Source of the DNA: Kitasatospora fiedleri
GTDB taxonomy: Bacteria; Actinomycetota; Actinomycetes; Streptomycetales; Streptomycetaceae
Direction: 5' to 3'
Length of the DNA stretch: 64,000 nucleotides
Assembly (NCBI RefSeq): GCF_948472415.1
Contig: NZ_OX419519.1
Location: forward strand, 2,108,001-2,172,000
Shown here: one piece after another, positions 39,749 to 48,952 of the stretch
How positions within the stretch are numbered: the stretch's first letter is position 1
Layout of the letters: each line of letters starts with the position of its first letter
Translations under genes and position numbers: made by a program
The notes under the pieces: generated by a model
The model's input: only the letters and a program-made list of their open reading frames with translations
What the model was told of the DNA's origin: nothing
Databases searched by the model: none

Positions 39749-40650
39749 GCCCGCGCACCGCACCGCCGCCGCCGGCGGTACGGCTCACCGACCCGGCCGG
39801 GGCCTTCCTCGGCAGCGGCTTCCACCTCGGCGCGGGCCTGCTGGTCAGTTGCGCGCACGTGGTGCACGGTCGCCCGGAGCTCACCGCCCGGCACGGCGCC
39901 GACGCCCACCCGGTGCGCGCCGCCCGGCTGTTCCCGCCCGAGCCCGCGCCCGGCGCCGCCGCCTACCCGGCCCCGGACCTCGCGCTGCTCACCGCGCCCG
40001 GCCTGGCCGGCGCCCCGGCGGTGCCGCTGGGCCGCGCCGACCCGGCGGGCGACACCTCCGTCCTGGTGCACGGCTTCGCGGTCAACCCGGTGACCGGCGA
40101 GGTCGGCCCGGAGTCGGCGCTGCTGGCCGTCGCCGGGCCGTCCGGCCTCGGGCTGCGGGTCCAACAGGGCTGGATCCAGCGCGGGTTGAGCGGCAGCATG
40201 GCGGTCGACGGGCAGGGCCGGGTGGTCGGCGTGGTCAAGGCCACCGCGGACGGCGGCGGCCCGGCGGGCGGCTGGATCACCCCGCTGTCCGCACTGCTGC
40301 CGCTGCTGCCCCCGGCACTGGCCCCGGTCCCCGCGCCCCCGGCCCGCCCGGCGGTGACGGCCGGCGAGATCGCCCGGCTGCTCGGCACCCCGGCGCTGTT
40401 CCAGGACCCGGCGGCCCGGCTGGAGCTGGTCCAGGCGGTCGGCGAACGGCTCGGCCCCGGCGAGGAGATCAGGGTCCCGTACCACCCGCTGGCCGCCCTG
40501 CACCTGCGCGCCGTGGCCGCCGCCTGCCTGCACCACCGCAGCCCCGACCGGGCACTGCGCGCCCTGCTCGCCGGGGCCCGCGAACTGTGCGGCCCGCACC
40601 GGGCCCTGGACGAGCTCGGCGCCCTGCTCGACCCCGGCCCGGAGGAGTGA
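39745..40650 (+). CDS. Trypsin-like serine protease with effector-associated C-terminal domain
   Basis: The product has 301 residues and no signal peptide, so it is probably cytoplasmic. The triad is visible: His in LLVSCAHVVHG, Asp in APDLALLTAPG, and Ser in GWIQRGLSGSMAVDGQGRVVGVV (GLSGS). A Pro/Ala linker (about 190-205) leads to a helical tail: GEIARLLGTPALFQDPAARLELVQAVGERL, then HLRAVAAACLHHRSPDRALRALLAG and LDELGALLD. This tail resembles effector-associated domain 2 (EAD2). In the described conflict systems EADs recruit effectors to NTPase hubs. It is translationally coupled to the small partner gene before it and 2 bp from the membrane-protein gene after it. Confidence 0.85.
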   Translation: MSPRTAPPPPAVRLTDPAGAFLGSGFHLGAGLLVSCAHVVHGRPELTARHGADAHPVRAARLFPPEPAPGAAAYPAPDLALLTAPGLAGAPAVPLGRADPAGDTSVLVHGFAVNPVTGEVGPESALLAVAGPSGLGLRVQQGWIQRGLSGSMAVDGQGRVVGVVKATADGGGPAGGWITPLSALLPLLPPALAPVPAPPARPAVTAGEIARLLGTPALFQDPAARLELVQAVGERLGPGEEIRVPYHPLAALHLRAVAAACLHHRSPDRALRALLAGARELCGPHRALDELGALLDPGPEE

Positions 40651-40652
40651 GG

Positions 40653-41642
40653 ATGGACCGCTGCACCTGGGAGACCCGGCAGATGCTGCAGCGCATCCTG
40701 TCGGGCTGGCACGAACTCGCCCCCGTCCTGCCGGACCTGGAGCGGCACCTGGCCGAGACCGTCGGGTACCCCGTCCAGGTGCAGCACCACGAGCTGTCGG
40801 TGTCGGCCGCCCGGATCGCCCGGTTCCTGGCCGAGGAGCACGGGCAGCCGGCCGCCGCGATCGGGCACCTGCACGACTGGCTGGTCGGCGTCACCGGGGC
40901 GCAGCTGCGCGGCGACTGGGTGGCGTTCCTGGCCCGGGTCCAGGGCGCCCCCGGGCTGACCGTCCACGAGCGGGCCGACCTGGTGGTGATCGCGGGCGTG
41001 CTGTGCTTCCCGCCGGTGACCCCGGTGCGGGCCGACGGGCGGCGGCTGGTCGAACTGGCCACCCACGCCCTGGTGATCGGCAGCCCCACCCTGCTGCTGG
41101 AGGACCTCGCCGCCCAGCAGGAGCAGCTGCTGGCGCAGTTCGCCCGGCAGGCGGTGGAGAAGTCCCGCACCGGCCCGCCGCCGCTGCCCGAACCGGAGCC
41201 GCCGAAGCCGAAGCCGGACCCGCCGCGGCTGCCGCGGGTGCTGGCCGCCGCCGTGGCCCTGCTGGCGGCGGCCGCCCTGGGCACCGTGCTGCTCTGGCCG
41301 GACGGGCCGCCCCCGCTGGAGGGCCGGGACACCATCTGGATCAAGCCCCGGATCGCTCCGGGCGAGCAGGTCGACACGGTGATCGACGTCCCGGAGGGGG
41401 CCGACCTGCTGAGGACCCGCCTGCTGCTGAGCGACCCGAACCCGGACACCGGCACCTGCCACGGTCTGACCGCCGAACTCAGCACCGACCAGGGCGGCCG
41501 GAGCGGCCGGCACGACCTGGGCGCCGCGGTCTCCCTCCCGGTGCCCTCCGGCCGCACCAACCTGCGCCTGACCCTGGAGCTGAAGGGCGATCGCGGCTGC
41601 GACCGGCAGATCGACATCCAGCGCGTCGAATTCACCCGCTAG
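40653..41642 (+). CDS. Single-pass membrane protein of the protease cassette
   Basis: The product has 329 residues, ATG 40653, with GGAGG spanning the end of the protease gene. The N-terminal 150 residues are helical and cytoplasmic (MLQRILSGWHELAPVLPDLERHLAETVGYPV, AARIARFLAEEHGQPAAAIGHLHDWLVGVTG), possibly another effector-associated module. A Pro-rich linker (about 178-193) leads to one helix (VLAAAVALLAAAALGTVLLW, about 196-215). An extracytoplasmic beta-rich domain of about 110 residues follows, with a likely Cys pair (TCHG and GCDRQ). I do not recognise a named family. The layout suggests a sensor or anchor linking an outside signal to the cytoplasmic protease. Confidence 0.75.
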   Translation: MDRCTWETRQMLQRILSGWHELAPVLPDLERHLAETVGYPVQVQHHELSVSAARIARFLAEEHGQPAAAIGHLHDWLVGVTGAQLRGDWVAFLARVQGAPGLTVHERADLVVIAGVLCFPPVTPVRADGRRLVELATHALVIGSPTLLLEDLAAQQEQLLAQFARQAVEKSRTGPPPLPEPEPPKPKPDPPRLPRVLAAAVALLAAAALGTVLLWPDGPPPLEGRDTIWIKPRIAPGEQVDTVIDVPEGADLLRTRLLLSDPNPDTGTCHGLTAELSTDQGGRSGRHDLGAAVSLPVPSGRTNLRLTLELKGDRGCDRQIDIQRVEFTR

Positions 41643-41651
41643 GAGGCCCCC

Positions 41652-42527
41652 GTGCACAACCCGCGCTCCGTCCGCCTGGCGGCCGGCCTGCTCCTGCTCG
41701 CCACCGCCGCGTCCGGCTGCTCGGACGACACCTCGAAGCCGTTCGAGGACCTGCCGGTCAAGGTCGGCTTCAAGACCGACCGGCCCGGCATGTCCGAGTT
41801 CACCGACAAGGGCGTCTACGACGGCTTCGAGCCGCACCTGACCATGCGGGTGCTCGGCTCCCGCACGATCGACTACACCTCGCTGACGGTGACCACCGCC
41901 AACTGGGAGGACGCCCTCACCGACGGCTCCGCCAACCACAACAAGGTCGACCTGGTGGTCGCCGACATCTCCGAGCGCGACAGCCTCAAGCAGGACTACG
42001 ACCTGGCCGGGCCCTACCTGCAGACCCCGCTGGGCGTCCTGCTCAAGGCCGGCGACACCCGGACGGTCGCCAAGTCCGACGACCTCAAGCCGCTGCGGGT
42101 CTGCGTGTCGGGCGGCACCACCGCCGAGGCCCAGCTCAAGGACATCGGCCCCCGGGTCACCGTCACCGGCGCCGACCTCAAGGAGTGCCTGGCCCGGGTC
42201 GACGACGACACCGCCGACGCGGTGCTCTCCGACTACCTGGTCCTGCAGGGCGTCGCCGCCAACTCCGGCACCGGCGGCCAGCGCGCCTACCGGGTCGCCC
42301 GGGACGCGCACATCGGCAAGACCCAGTTCCTGATGATGGTGCTGCCCAAGGGCCACCGGAAGGCGTGCGAACTGCTCCGCGAGGCCATCAACGACTACCT
42401 CCAGGACCCGGACTGGATGAACACCCTGCGCAGCTCCTTCGCCTTCGGCCCGGACTTCACCGACAAGGAGCTGCGCGACACCTTCAAGCCGGTCACCACC
42501 TCGGCCGGCGACCGCTGCTCGGCCTGA
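41652..42527 (+). CDS. Periplasmic-type solute-binding lipoprotein
   Basis: The product has 291 residues. The start is GTG 41652 after AGGAGG. The signal peptide (about 1-22) ends in a lipobox ASGC, so Cys22 or so is probably lipidated. The mature part reads like a type 2 periplasmic binding protein: VGFKTDRPGMSEF, GVYDGFEPHLTMRVL, DLVVADISERDSLKQDYDLAGPYLQTPLGVLLK, LRVCVSGGTTAEAQLKD and TADAVLSDYLVLQGVA. No ABC permease or ATPase is adjacent, so it may sense a ligand for the preceding membrane protein and protease rather than transport it. Confidence 0.87.
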   Translation: MHNPRSVRLAAGLLLLATAASGCSDDTSKPFEDLPVKVGFKTDRPGMSEFTDKGVYDGFEPHLTMRVLGSRTIDYTSLTVTTANWEDALTDGSANHNKVDLVVADISERDSLKQDYDLAGPYLQTPLGVLLKAGDTRTVAKSDDLKPLRVCVSGGTTAEAQLKDIGPRVTVTGADLKECLARVDDDTADAVLSDYLVLQGVAANSGTGGQRAYRVARDAHIGKTQFLMMVLPKGHRKACELLREAINDYLQDPDWMNTLRSSFAFGPDFTDKELRDTFKPVTTSAGDRCSA

Positions 42528-42562
42528 GCGCCCCGGCGGCTCGGCCTGAGCGCCCCGGCGGC
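42519..42562. repeat. 22-bp exact tandem duplication over a stop codon
   Basis: Two exact 22-bp copies (42519-42540 and 42541-42562) start within the last codons of the lipoprotein gene. They duplicate its TGA region between convergent genes. Confidence 0.9.
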
Positions 42563-42582
42563 GGCGCGCACCGGCCCGCCGC

Positions 42583-43254
42583 TCAGCCCAGTTCCTCGTC
42601 CAGGCCCTGCTCGATCGCGTACCGGACCAGCTCGACCCGGTTGTGCAGCTGGAGCTTGCCCAGGGTGTTCTGGACGTGGTTCTGCACGGTGCGGTGCGAG
42701 AGCACAAGGCGGTCGGCGATCTGGCGGTAGGACAGGCCCTTGGCGACCAGTCGCAGCACTTCGGTCTCGCGCGGGGTGAGCTGCGGGGCGGCGGGCTGCG
42801 CGGGGGTGCCGGGCTCGGTGGCCAGGCGGCGGAACTCGCCGAGCACCAGGCCGGCCAGGCCCGGGGTGAACACCGGGTCGCCGACGGCGGTGCGGCGCAC
42901 CGCGTCGAGCAGTTCCTCGCGGCCGGCCGACTTCACCAGGTAGCCGGTGGCGCCGGACTTCACCGCCTCCAGCACGTCCCCGTGCTCGCCGCTCGCGGAG
43001 AGCACCAGCACCCGCACCGCCGGGTCGGCGGCCACCACCCGGCGGCACACCTCCGCGCCGGACAGCGACGGCAGGTTGAGGTCCAGCACCACCACCTGCG
43101 GGGCGCTGGCCCGGGCCCGGCGGACCGCCTCCTCGCCGTCCCCGGCGGTGGCGACCACCGCGAACCCGGCCTCCGCCAGGTCCCGGGCGACCCCGTCGCG
43201 CCACATCGGGTGGTCGTCCACCACCATCACCCGCACCGGCTGATCAGCCGTCAT
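42583..43254 (-). CDS. NarL/LuxR-family response regulator
   Basis: The product has 223 residues. The receiver domain has VMVVDDHPMWRDGV (acidic pair), phospho-acceptor Asp in VVVLDLNLPS, the Thr/Ser switch VLVLSASG and Lys in GYLVKSAG. The C-terminal LuxR helix-turn-helix is LTPRETEVLRLVAKGLSYRQIADRLVLSHRTVQNHVQNTLGKL. The ATG at 43254 overlaps the sensor kinase stop by 11 bp, so the pair is translationally coupled. Targets cannot be told. It faces the protease cassette end-on but runs in the opposite direction. Confidence 0.95.
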   Translation of the reverse strand: MTADQPVRVMVVDDHPMWRDGVARDLAEAGFAVVATAGDGEEAVRRARASAPQVVVLDLNLPSLSGAEVCRRVVAADPAVRVLVLSASGEHGDVLEAVKSGATGYLVKSAGREELLDAVRRTAVGDPVFTPGLAGLVLGEFRRLATEPGTPAQPAAPQLTPRETEVLRLVAKGLSYRQIADRLVLSHRTVQNHVQNTLGKLQLHNRVELVRYAIEQGLDEELG

Positions 43255-44478
43255 GTCCCCTCCTCGGCCACCGCAGTTCCACCTCGACGCCCTGGCCGGG
43301 CACCGCGTACAGCTCGGCGCTGCCGCCGAGGTCCAGCATCCGGCCGCGGATCGACTGCGCGACGCCCAGCCGGCCGTCGCGCTGCGCCTCGGCCAGCCGG
43401 CCGGCCGGGAAGCCCGGCCCGTCGTCGCGCACCGAGACGGTGACCGCGTCCGGCTCGTCCTCGACCAGGATCCACGCCCGGGCCGCCTCCCCGGCGTGCC
43501 GCCGGACGTTGTCGAGCGCGGCGGCCACCGCGGCGGCCAGTTCGGCGGCGACGGCCGCGGGGAGCAGCACGGGGGTGGCGGGCGCGGCGAGGGTGATCCG
43601 CTCGTCGGCGTGCCGGGCCAGCAGCGGGCGCAGGTCCTGCTCGCCGTCCGGTGCGGGCTGCCCGGGCAGCCGCCCGCCGGCCATCAGGGCCCGCAGCGCG
43701 CGCTCCTGCTCGCCGGCCAGCCGGCCGAGCTCGGCGGCGTCGCCCTGCTGGCGGTGGACCAGGGCGAGCACCTGGAGCACCCCGTCGTGGATGTCCCGGG
43801 AGAGGCGTTCGCGCTCCCGGGTGGCGGCCTCCACCTGGAGCGCCCGGGTGAGCACCGCCTCGCTGGCCCGGGCCAGTTCGATCACGTAGCCGATGGCGCA
43901 GCCCGCGAGCAGCAGCAGCACGATGTTGTGCAGGTTGTCGGGGCTGACCCCGCCGTGGCCGAGGATGTTGGCCGCGCCGATCACCGCCCCGGCGAACGCG
44001 GCGGCCCGCCAGCCGCCCTTGCCGGCGAAGCCCAGCACGGTGCCGGCCGCCCAGATGGTCGGCAGGGTCGGCGCGCCCGCGTGGACCGGGCCGGGGTGTC
44101 GATGAACCCGCTCATCACGATGCCGGTGACGGCCGCGGTCAGGTCGGTGCCGAGCACGAGCCAGGTGCAGCGCTGCGGCCCGGCGAAGGCCCGGATCGAG
44201 GCCAGCGTCCAGAGGCTCAGCGCGCCCAGGAAGATCCAGCCGGACACCGGGTGCAGGAACTCCCGGTACGCGGTGAGGTACCGCAGCACCGCGTACGCCA
44301 GCGCGAGCACCCGGAAGTACCCCATGGCGCGCCAGAGCGGCAGCTCCACCGACATCCCGCCGGCCGCCACCGCTGCCGCCACCCCGGCCGGCGCGGCCGG
44401 GACCGGCACCCGGGCCGGGCCGCGGTGCGGCGCGGCGACGGGTCCGACGGGTCCGACGGGTCTGTGGTCCTCGCTCAC
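43244..44478 (-). CDS. MacS-like sensor histidine kinase, read across one indel
   Basis: This is the membrane sensor partner of the LuxR regulator. The N-terminal part (AMGYFRVLALAYAVLRYLTAYREFLHPVSGWIFLGALSLWTLASI) supplies the first helices. The frame then breaks at the G-run 44093-44096. Adding one base joins GFIDTPG to PVHAGAPTLPTIWAAGTVLGFAG, and further helices follow. The kinase core has the HisKA_3 motif RERLSRDIHDGVLQVLALVHRQQ and the ATPase motifs ALDNVRRHA and VRDDGPGFP. Restored length is about 411 residues. The start is taken at GTG 44478. No sensor domain beyond the helices is seen. Confidence 0.9.
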
Positions 44479-44503
44479 CCCGAGCCCCCCTCGTGACGGG
44501 CCG

Positions 44504-45379
44504 TCAGGCCCCGTCGTCCTTCGCGTCGCCCGGCTCCGGGTCGTCTGGCTTCGCGTCCTCCGGCTTCGCGTCCGGGTCCGCCTCGCCGTCGGCCCCCGCC
44601 CCCGCCTCCGCGTCGGCCTTCGGCTTCGCCCTGGCCGCGGCCTCCGCGTCCGCCTTCTGCTGGGCCTTGCGGTCGGCGTCCGCGGCCTTCTTCTCCTCGG
44701 CGAGCTGCCGCTTGGCGGCGGTCGCGTAGATGTCCACGTACTCCTGGCCCGAGAGCCGCATGATCTCGTACATCACCTCGTCGGTGACCGAGCGCAGGAT
44801 GAACCGGTCGTTCTCCATGCCCCGGTAGCGCGAGAAGTCCAGCGGGCGGCCGATCCGGATGCCGGGCCGGACGCCGAAGTTGGGGACCACCTGGCCGGGC
44901 GGCTGCACCTTCTCGGTGTCGATCATCGCGACCGGGATCACCGGCGCGCCGGTGGCCAGCGCGACCCGGGCCAGGCCGCCGACCTTGCCGCGGTACAGCT
45001 TGCCGTCGGGCGAGCGGGTGCCCTCCGGGTAGACGCCGAAGACCTCGCCCCGCTCGATCACCGCGATGCCGCTGCGGATCGCCGCCTCACCCGCGCCGCG
45101 GGCGCCCGAGCGGTCCACCGGCAGCTGGCCGACGCCCTTGAAGAACGCGGCGGTCAGCCGGCCCTTGAGGCCGGGCGTGGTGAAGTACTCGGCCTTCGCG
45201 ATGAAGGTCACCCGGCGTTTGAGCAGCGCGGGCAGGAAGAACGAGTCGGAGAACGACAGGTGGTTGCTGGCGAGGATGGCCGGGCCCTCGTCCGGAATGT
45301 TCTCCTCGCCCTCCATCCACGGCCGGAAGAAGATCCGCAGCAGCGGCGCGACGATCATCTTCATCAGTCGGTAGAACAA
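44504..45379 (-). CDS. 1-acyl-sn-glycerol-3-phosphate acyltransferase-like protein (PlsC)
   Basis: The 291-residue enzyme probably acylates lysophosphatidate at the membrane. The HX4D catalytic motif is in ILASNHLSFSDSFFLPALL. FIAKAEYFTTPGLKGRLTAAFF, GVYPEGTRSPDGKLYRGKVG (PEGTRS) and VIPVAMIDTEK follow. The last 60 residues are a charged Ala/Lys/Asp/Glu tail (PKADAEAGAGADGEADPDA). I choose TTG 45379 because AGGAGG lies 6 nt upstream; the internal ATG at 45361 is too close to the first helix. Confidence 0.9.
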   Translation of the reverse strand: MFYRLMKMIVAPLLRIFFRPWMEGEENIPDEGPAILASNHLSFSDSFFLPALLKRRVTFIAKAEYFTTPGLKGRLTAAFFKGVGQLPVDRSGARGAGEAAIRSGIAVIERGEVFGVYPEGTRSPDGKLYRGKVGGLARVALATGAPVIPVAMIDTEKVQPPGQVVPNFGVRPGIRIGRPLDFSRYRGMENDRFILRSVTDEVMYEIMRLSGQEYVDIYATAAKRQLAEEKKAADADRKAQQKADAEAAARAKPKADAEAGAGADGEADPDAKPEDAKPDDPEPGDAKDDGA

Positions 45380-45540
45380 CCGGGGCCTCCTGTGGTGCGG
45401 ACCGGACGATCCTAATGCCCCCGTCTCCCGCCCGGTGCACCGGCGAACCGCCGGTCCCCGCACCGGGCCCCTGTACGGCGCATCCCGCCCGTGGGACCAT
45501 CGAGCCACCCTCACCCTGCCCGCACCTCCAGGAGTCCTGC

Positions 45541-46319
45541 ATGCCGCTGCTACCGGGAGCCGAGCCGTACCGCCGAGCGGGCGGTCCGGTCGGTGTGCTG
45601 CTGGTCCACGGTTTCACCGGTTCCCGCAGTCCATGCGCCCCTGGGCCGAACACCTGGCCGAGGCGGGCCTGACCGTCTCCGTCCCGCTGCTGCCGGGCCA
45701 CGGCACCCGCTGGCAGGACCTCCAGCCGACCCGCTGGGAGGACTGGTACGCCACCGCCGAGACCGCCTTCGAGGAGCTGGCGGCCGACTGCGAGCAGGTC
45801 TTCGTCTGCGCGCTGTCGATGGGCGGTTCGCTGGCCCTGAAGCTCGCCGCGAAGCACGGCGGGCGGATCTCCGGACTGGTGCTCGTCAACCCCTCGGTGC
45901 GTTCCGACAACCCCGCGACGGTACTTCTCCCGGTCCTGCGCCACCTGGTCCCCTCGCTGCCCGGCGTGGCCGGGGACATCGCCCTGCCGGGCGCCACCGA
46001 GGTCGGCTACGACCGCGTCCCGCTGCACGCCGCCTGGTCGCTGGCCCGGCTGTGGGAGAGCGCCCGGGCGGGAATGCCGGCGGTGACCCAGCCGGTTCTG
46101 CTGATGCACAGTCCGCAGGACCACGTGGTCTCGCCGCGCAACTCGGCGATGGTGCTCGCCCGGATATCCTCGACCGATGTGACGGAGCTGCTGCTCGACC
46201 GCAGCTTCCACGTGGCCACGCTGGACCACGACGCCGGTCTGATCTTCGAGGCGAGCCTCGACTTCGTCCGGCGGCTGGCCCCGGCAGCGGCGGTCGATGC
46301 CGGGAACCACTCGGGCTGA
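45541..46319 (+). CDS. Alpha/beta hydrolase (carboxylesterase/monoacylglycerol lipase type), read across one indel
   Basis: The frame starts ATG 45541 (PLLPGAEPYRRAGGPVGVLLVHGFTGS). It breaks at the C-run 45623-45625; adding one C continues as PQSMRPWAEHLAEAGLTVSVPLLPGHG. The oxyanion loop is HGFTGSP. The nucleophile Ser sits in FVCALSMGGSLALKLA, the acid in MHSPQDHVVSPRN and the His in LDRSFHVATLDHD. Restored length is 259 residues, as in Est30-like carboxylesterases. It is divergent from the acyltransferase gene and followed 10 bp later by a co-directional small gene. Confidence 0.9.
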
Positions 46320-46329
46320 AAGGCCGAAT

Positions 46330-46943
46330 GTGAACGAGACCAGCAAGGCGAACGACGACGAGGACCTGCCCCGCGAGGACGCCCAGGCGGCCGGGCCGGA
46401 GGCCGCCGGGGCCGGGCCCGAACCGGCTCCGCGCCGCCCCGCCGCGGGCAGCCAGGCCGAGCAGGACGCGATCTTCGCCGCGCTGGTCGCCCAGTTCGAC
46501 GATCCGGTCGACCTCACCGATCCGGCCTGGCCCGAGGTGGAGAACCTGCGGGCGCAGAACGAGCGGGAGCGGGAGCGGCGCGGCCCGACCGCGCCCACCA
46601 CCAGCAACGGCGGCCTGGGCGACTTCACGCCGCGCCCGGTCCCCGGCCGGGGGACGGGCCGCGCGACTACACGCCGGCCGAGGACGAGGACGAGGGCCAC
46701 TTCGTGCCGCCGGAGCCCCCGCCGCTGCCCGCCGCCGACACCACCGCCAAGTTCGCCTGGCTGGCGGTGCTGGGCGGCCCGGCGCTGCTGCTGTTCGACG
46801 CGGTGGTCTGGCGCGAGGTCTCCGGCTGGCCCGCCTGGGTCGGCATCCTGTCCTTCCTGGGCGGCTTCGGCACCCTGGTGGCCCGGATGAAGGACCGCGA
46901 CGAGGACGAGCCGGAGGACCCGAACGGCGGCGCCGTGGTCTGA
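46330..46943 (+). CDS. Acidic-linker membrane protein of unknown function, read across one indel
   Basis: The product begins at GTG 46330 (NETSKANDDEDLPREDAQ) and is rich in Asp/Glu/Ala/Pro for about 110 residues. It contains FAALVAQFDDPVDLTDPAWPEVENLRA. A break at the G-run 46649-46653 is repaired by one G, giving RDYTPAEDEDEGHFVPPEPPPLPAADTT. Two helices follow (FAWLAVLGGPALLLFDAVVW and WVGILSFLGGFGTLVARM), then an acidic tail. I recognise it as a conserved streptomycete hypothetical located near glkA, with no established function. Confidence 0.82.
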
Positions 46944-47040
46944 GCCGGCCGCACCGCCCGGGGCCGGACGACCGCCCGGCCCCGCTCGCCACGACCCGGC
47001 TCGGCCCGGCTCGGCTCGGCCCGGGCTCACCAGGGCCCAC

Positions 47041-47075
47041 CGCGGCTCACTGCGGCTCACTGCGGCTCACTGCGG
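47041..47075. repeat. 10-bp tandem repeat over the stop codon of the EEP-family gene
   Basis: The unit CGGCTCACTG is repeated three times. On the minus strand each copy reads CAGTGAGCCG, and the first contains the gene's own TGA. Upstream, at about 46995-47020, short GGCTCGGCCC-type repeats also occur. Confidence 0.8.
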
Positions 47076-47843
47076 CGCGGTCTGCTCCGGGGCGGGGATG
47101 CGCAGCGTCGCCAGCACCGGCAGGTGGTCGGTGGCCGCCCGCAGGTCCGCCTCCGTGACGCCCGGCAGCGGGTAGGGCACGCCGCAGCCCAGCACCTCGA
47201 CGTCCGGGGTGGCGAACACCCCGTCGATCCGCTGGTAGGGCTGCTTGGGCACCGAGGTGTACGTCCCGCCCCAGGGGGCCTTGGCGTGCGCGTCGGTGAG
47301 TTCCGCCGCGAGGGCGCGCCAACCCGGGCCCTCCGGCGGCTCGTTGAAGTCTCCGGCGATCACGCCCGGTTCGCCGGGGCGGAGTTGGGCCCGCAGCAGG
47401 GCGAACTGCCTTAGCCGCTCGGCCGGTTCGAGGCTCAGGTGGCAGCTGGTCACCGAGAACGGCCGGCTGCCGCCGATCTGCAGCAGCGCGCCGGCGAAGC
47501 CGCGCGCGTGCAGCCCGCGGGTCTTCGGCAGCAGCACGTCCCGCAGCTCCAGCAGGTCGACCCGCAGGTTCCCCAGCAGCAGCGGCCCGGCCGCCACCCG
47601 TCCGCCGCCGGCCAGGATCACCGTCCCGGTCCGGTGGGCGAGCCAGGCCGCCGCCTTCTCGGTCTTCCAGTACCGGGGCGACTCCTGCACGCACACCACG
47701 TCCGGCTCGCAGGCCCGGATCACCCGGGCCACCGCGGCCCGGTCGTCCCGCAGCGACCGCACGTTGTAACTCAGCACCCGCACCCGACGCGCCCCGTCCG
47801 GCTCCACCCCGGAGGACGCCAACCCAGCCTCAGTGTCCGTCAC
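47067..47843 (-). CDS. Endonuclease/exonuclease/phosphatase family protein
   Basis: The 258-residue protein has the EEP fold. VRVLSYNVRSLRDD carries the first Asn, VVCVQESPRYW the metal Glu and TSCHLSLEP a His. GVIAGDFNEPPEGPGW carries the Asp/Asn pair, and RIDGVFATPDVEV and TDHLPVLATL carry the terminal Asp-His. All catalytic positions are present. The specificity (nuclease, phosphodiesterase or sphingomyelinase-like) is open; there is no signal peptide, so it is cytoplasmic. The start is GTG 47843. Confidence 0.9.
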   Translation of the reverse strand: MTDTEAGLASSGVEPDGARRVRVLSYNVRSLRDDRAAVARVIRACEPDVVCVQESPRYWKTEKAAAWLAHRTGTVILAGGGRVAAGPLLLGNLRVDLLELRDVLLPKTRGLHARGFAGALLQIGGSRPFSVTSCHLSLEPAERLRQFALLRAQLRPGEPGVIAGDFNEPPEGPGWRALAAELTDAHAKAPWGGTYTSVPKQPYQRIDGVFATPDVEVLGCGVPYPLPGVTEADLRAATDHLPVLATLRIPAPEQTAPQ

Positions 47844-47932
47844 CTGACCGACAGTAACAGGCGCCGGGCGCGCGCAGCGCGAAGAACCGGGCGCCCGGGG
47901 AGGGGCGGGCGGCGGTGCGCGGGCAGGGGGGC

Positions 47933-47977
47933 GGGGACGGGTGCGCGGCGTTCACCCGCCGCCGCGTGCCCGTCCCC
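47933..47977. terminator. Hairpin terminator downstream of glkA
   Basis: The 18-bp arms (47933-47950 and 47960-47977) pair fully if two G-U wobbles are allowed, with a 9-nt loop. It lies 34 bp past the glkA stop on the minus strand. Confidence 0.8.
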
Positions 47978-48010
47978 GCACCCCTGTGCTCCGCGCGGTG
48001 CGCCCGCGCG

Positions 48011-48952
48011 TCAGATCCGGGCCAGGTCGGCCGCGCCGGCGATGCCCGCGGCCGAACCCATCGACGCCAGCACCACGTTGGCGCGGGGCCGGGCCGGGCC
48101 GCCGGTCAGGTACGTCTCGAAGCTCGCCGCGACCGGGTCGAGCAGCAGGTTGCCGGAGTCGGAGACGCCGCCGCCGAGGACGAAGACGCCCGGGTCGAAC
48201 AGCGCGGCGAGGTCGGCCATGCCGCGACCGAGCCAGTCGGCGAGCTCGGCGTAGCAGGACAGCGCCAGCGCGTCGCCCTCCTCGGCGGCCTCGGTGATGT
48301 GGATGCCGCGGATGGTCTCGGCGACGCCGTCGTTGAGTTCGAGCATCCGCTTGCCGGCGATCGGGTCGGCGGCGGCGCGCTCGCGGCCGTAGCGGCGCAG
48401 CGCCCGCCCGGAGCCGTACTGCTCCCAGCAGCCGTGGCCGCCGCAGCCGCACTCCAGGCCGTCGGGGACCATGTTCAGGTGGCCGATCTCGCCGGCCACG
48501 CCGAACCGGCCGCGGTGCAGCCGGCCGTCGAGGACGATGCCGCCGCCGATGCCGGTGCCGACGGTGATCAGGACCATGTCCTCGTACTCGGCGGCGGCGC
48601 CGAACCGGAACTCGGCCCAGGCGGCGCAGTTGGCGTCGTTCTCGACGACGGTCTCCAGGCCGGTGAGTTCCTCGACGCGCTGCTTGAGGGGCTCGTTCTC
48701 CCAGGCGATGTTGGGCGCCATCAGGACGGTGGAGCGGTCCCGGTTGACGAAGCCGGGGGCGCCGACGCCGACCGCCGCGACGTCGGGGAACTGGTCCTTC
48801 AACTCCCGTACGCCCTGGGCGATGGCGTCGACCGCCCACTGGGGGTCGGCCGGGGTGGGCACCCGGGTCTTGGCCAGAATCTCGCCGGACTCGTCGACCA
48901 CGCCTGCTGCGATCTTGGTACCGCCGACGTCCACGCCGATGGTCAGAGCCAT
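48011..48952 (-). CDS. glkA: ROK-family glucokinase
   Basis: Glucokinase phosphorylates glucose with ATP; in Streptomyces GlkA is also central to carbon catabolite repression. The 313-residue protein has the ATP phosphate loop GVDVGGTKIAAGVV and the catalytic region VVENDANCAAWAEF. ITVGTGIGGGIVLDGRL, HLNMVPDG and the ROK zinc motif CGCGGHGCWEQYGSG follow. VFVLGGGVSDSG closes the fold. The start is ATG 48952. It lacks the N-terminal helix-turn-helix of ROK repressors, so it is the enzyme type. The upstream region holds several palindromes. Confidence 0.97.
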   Translation of the reverse strand: MALTIGVDVGGTKIAAGVVDESGEILAKTRVPTPADPQWAVDAIAQGVRELKDQFPDVAAVGVGAPGFVNRDRSTVLMAPNIAWENEPLKQRVEELTGLETVVENDANCAAWAEFRFGAAAEYEDMVLITVGTGIGGGIVLDGRLHRGRFGVAGEIGHLNMVPDGLECGCGGHGCWEQYGSGRALRRYGRERAAADPIAGKRMLELNDGVAETIRGIHITEAAEEGDALALSCYAELADWLGRGMADLAALFDPGVFVLGGGVSDSGNLLLDPVAASFETYLTGGPARPRANVVLASMGSAAGIAGAADLARI

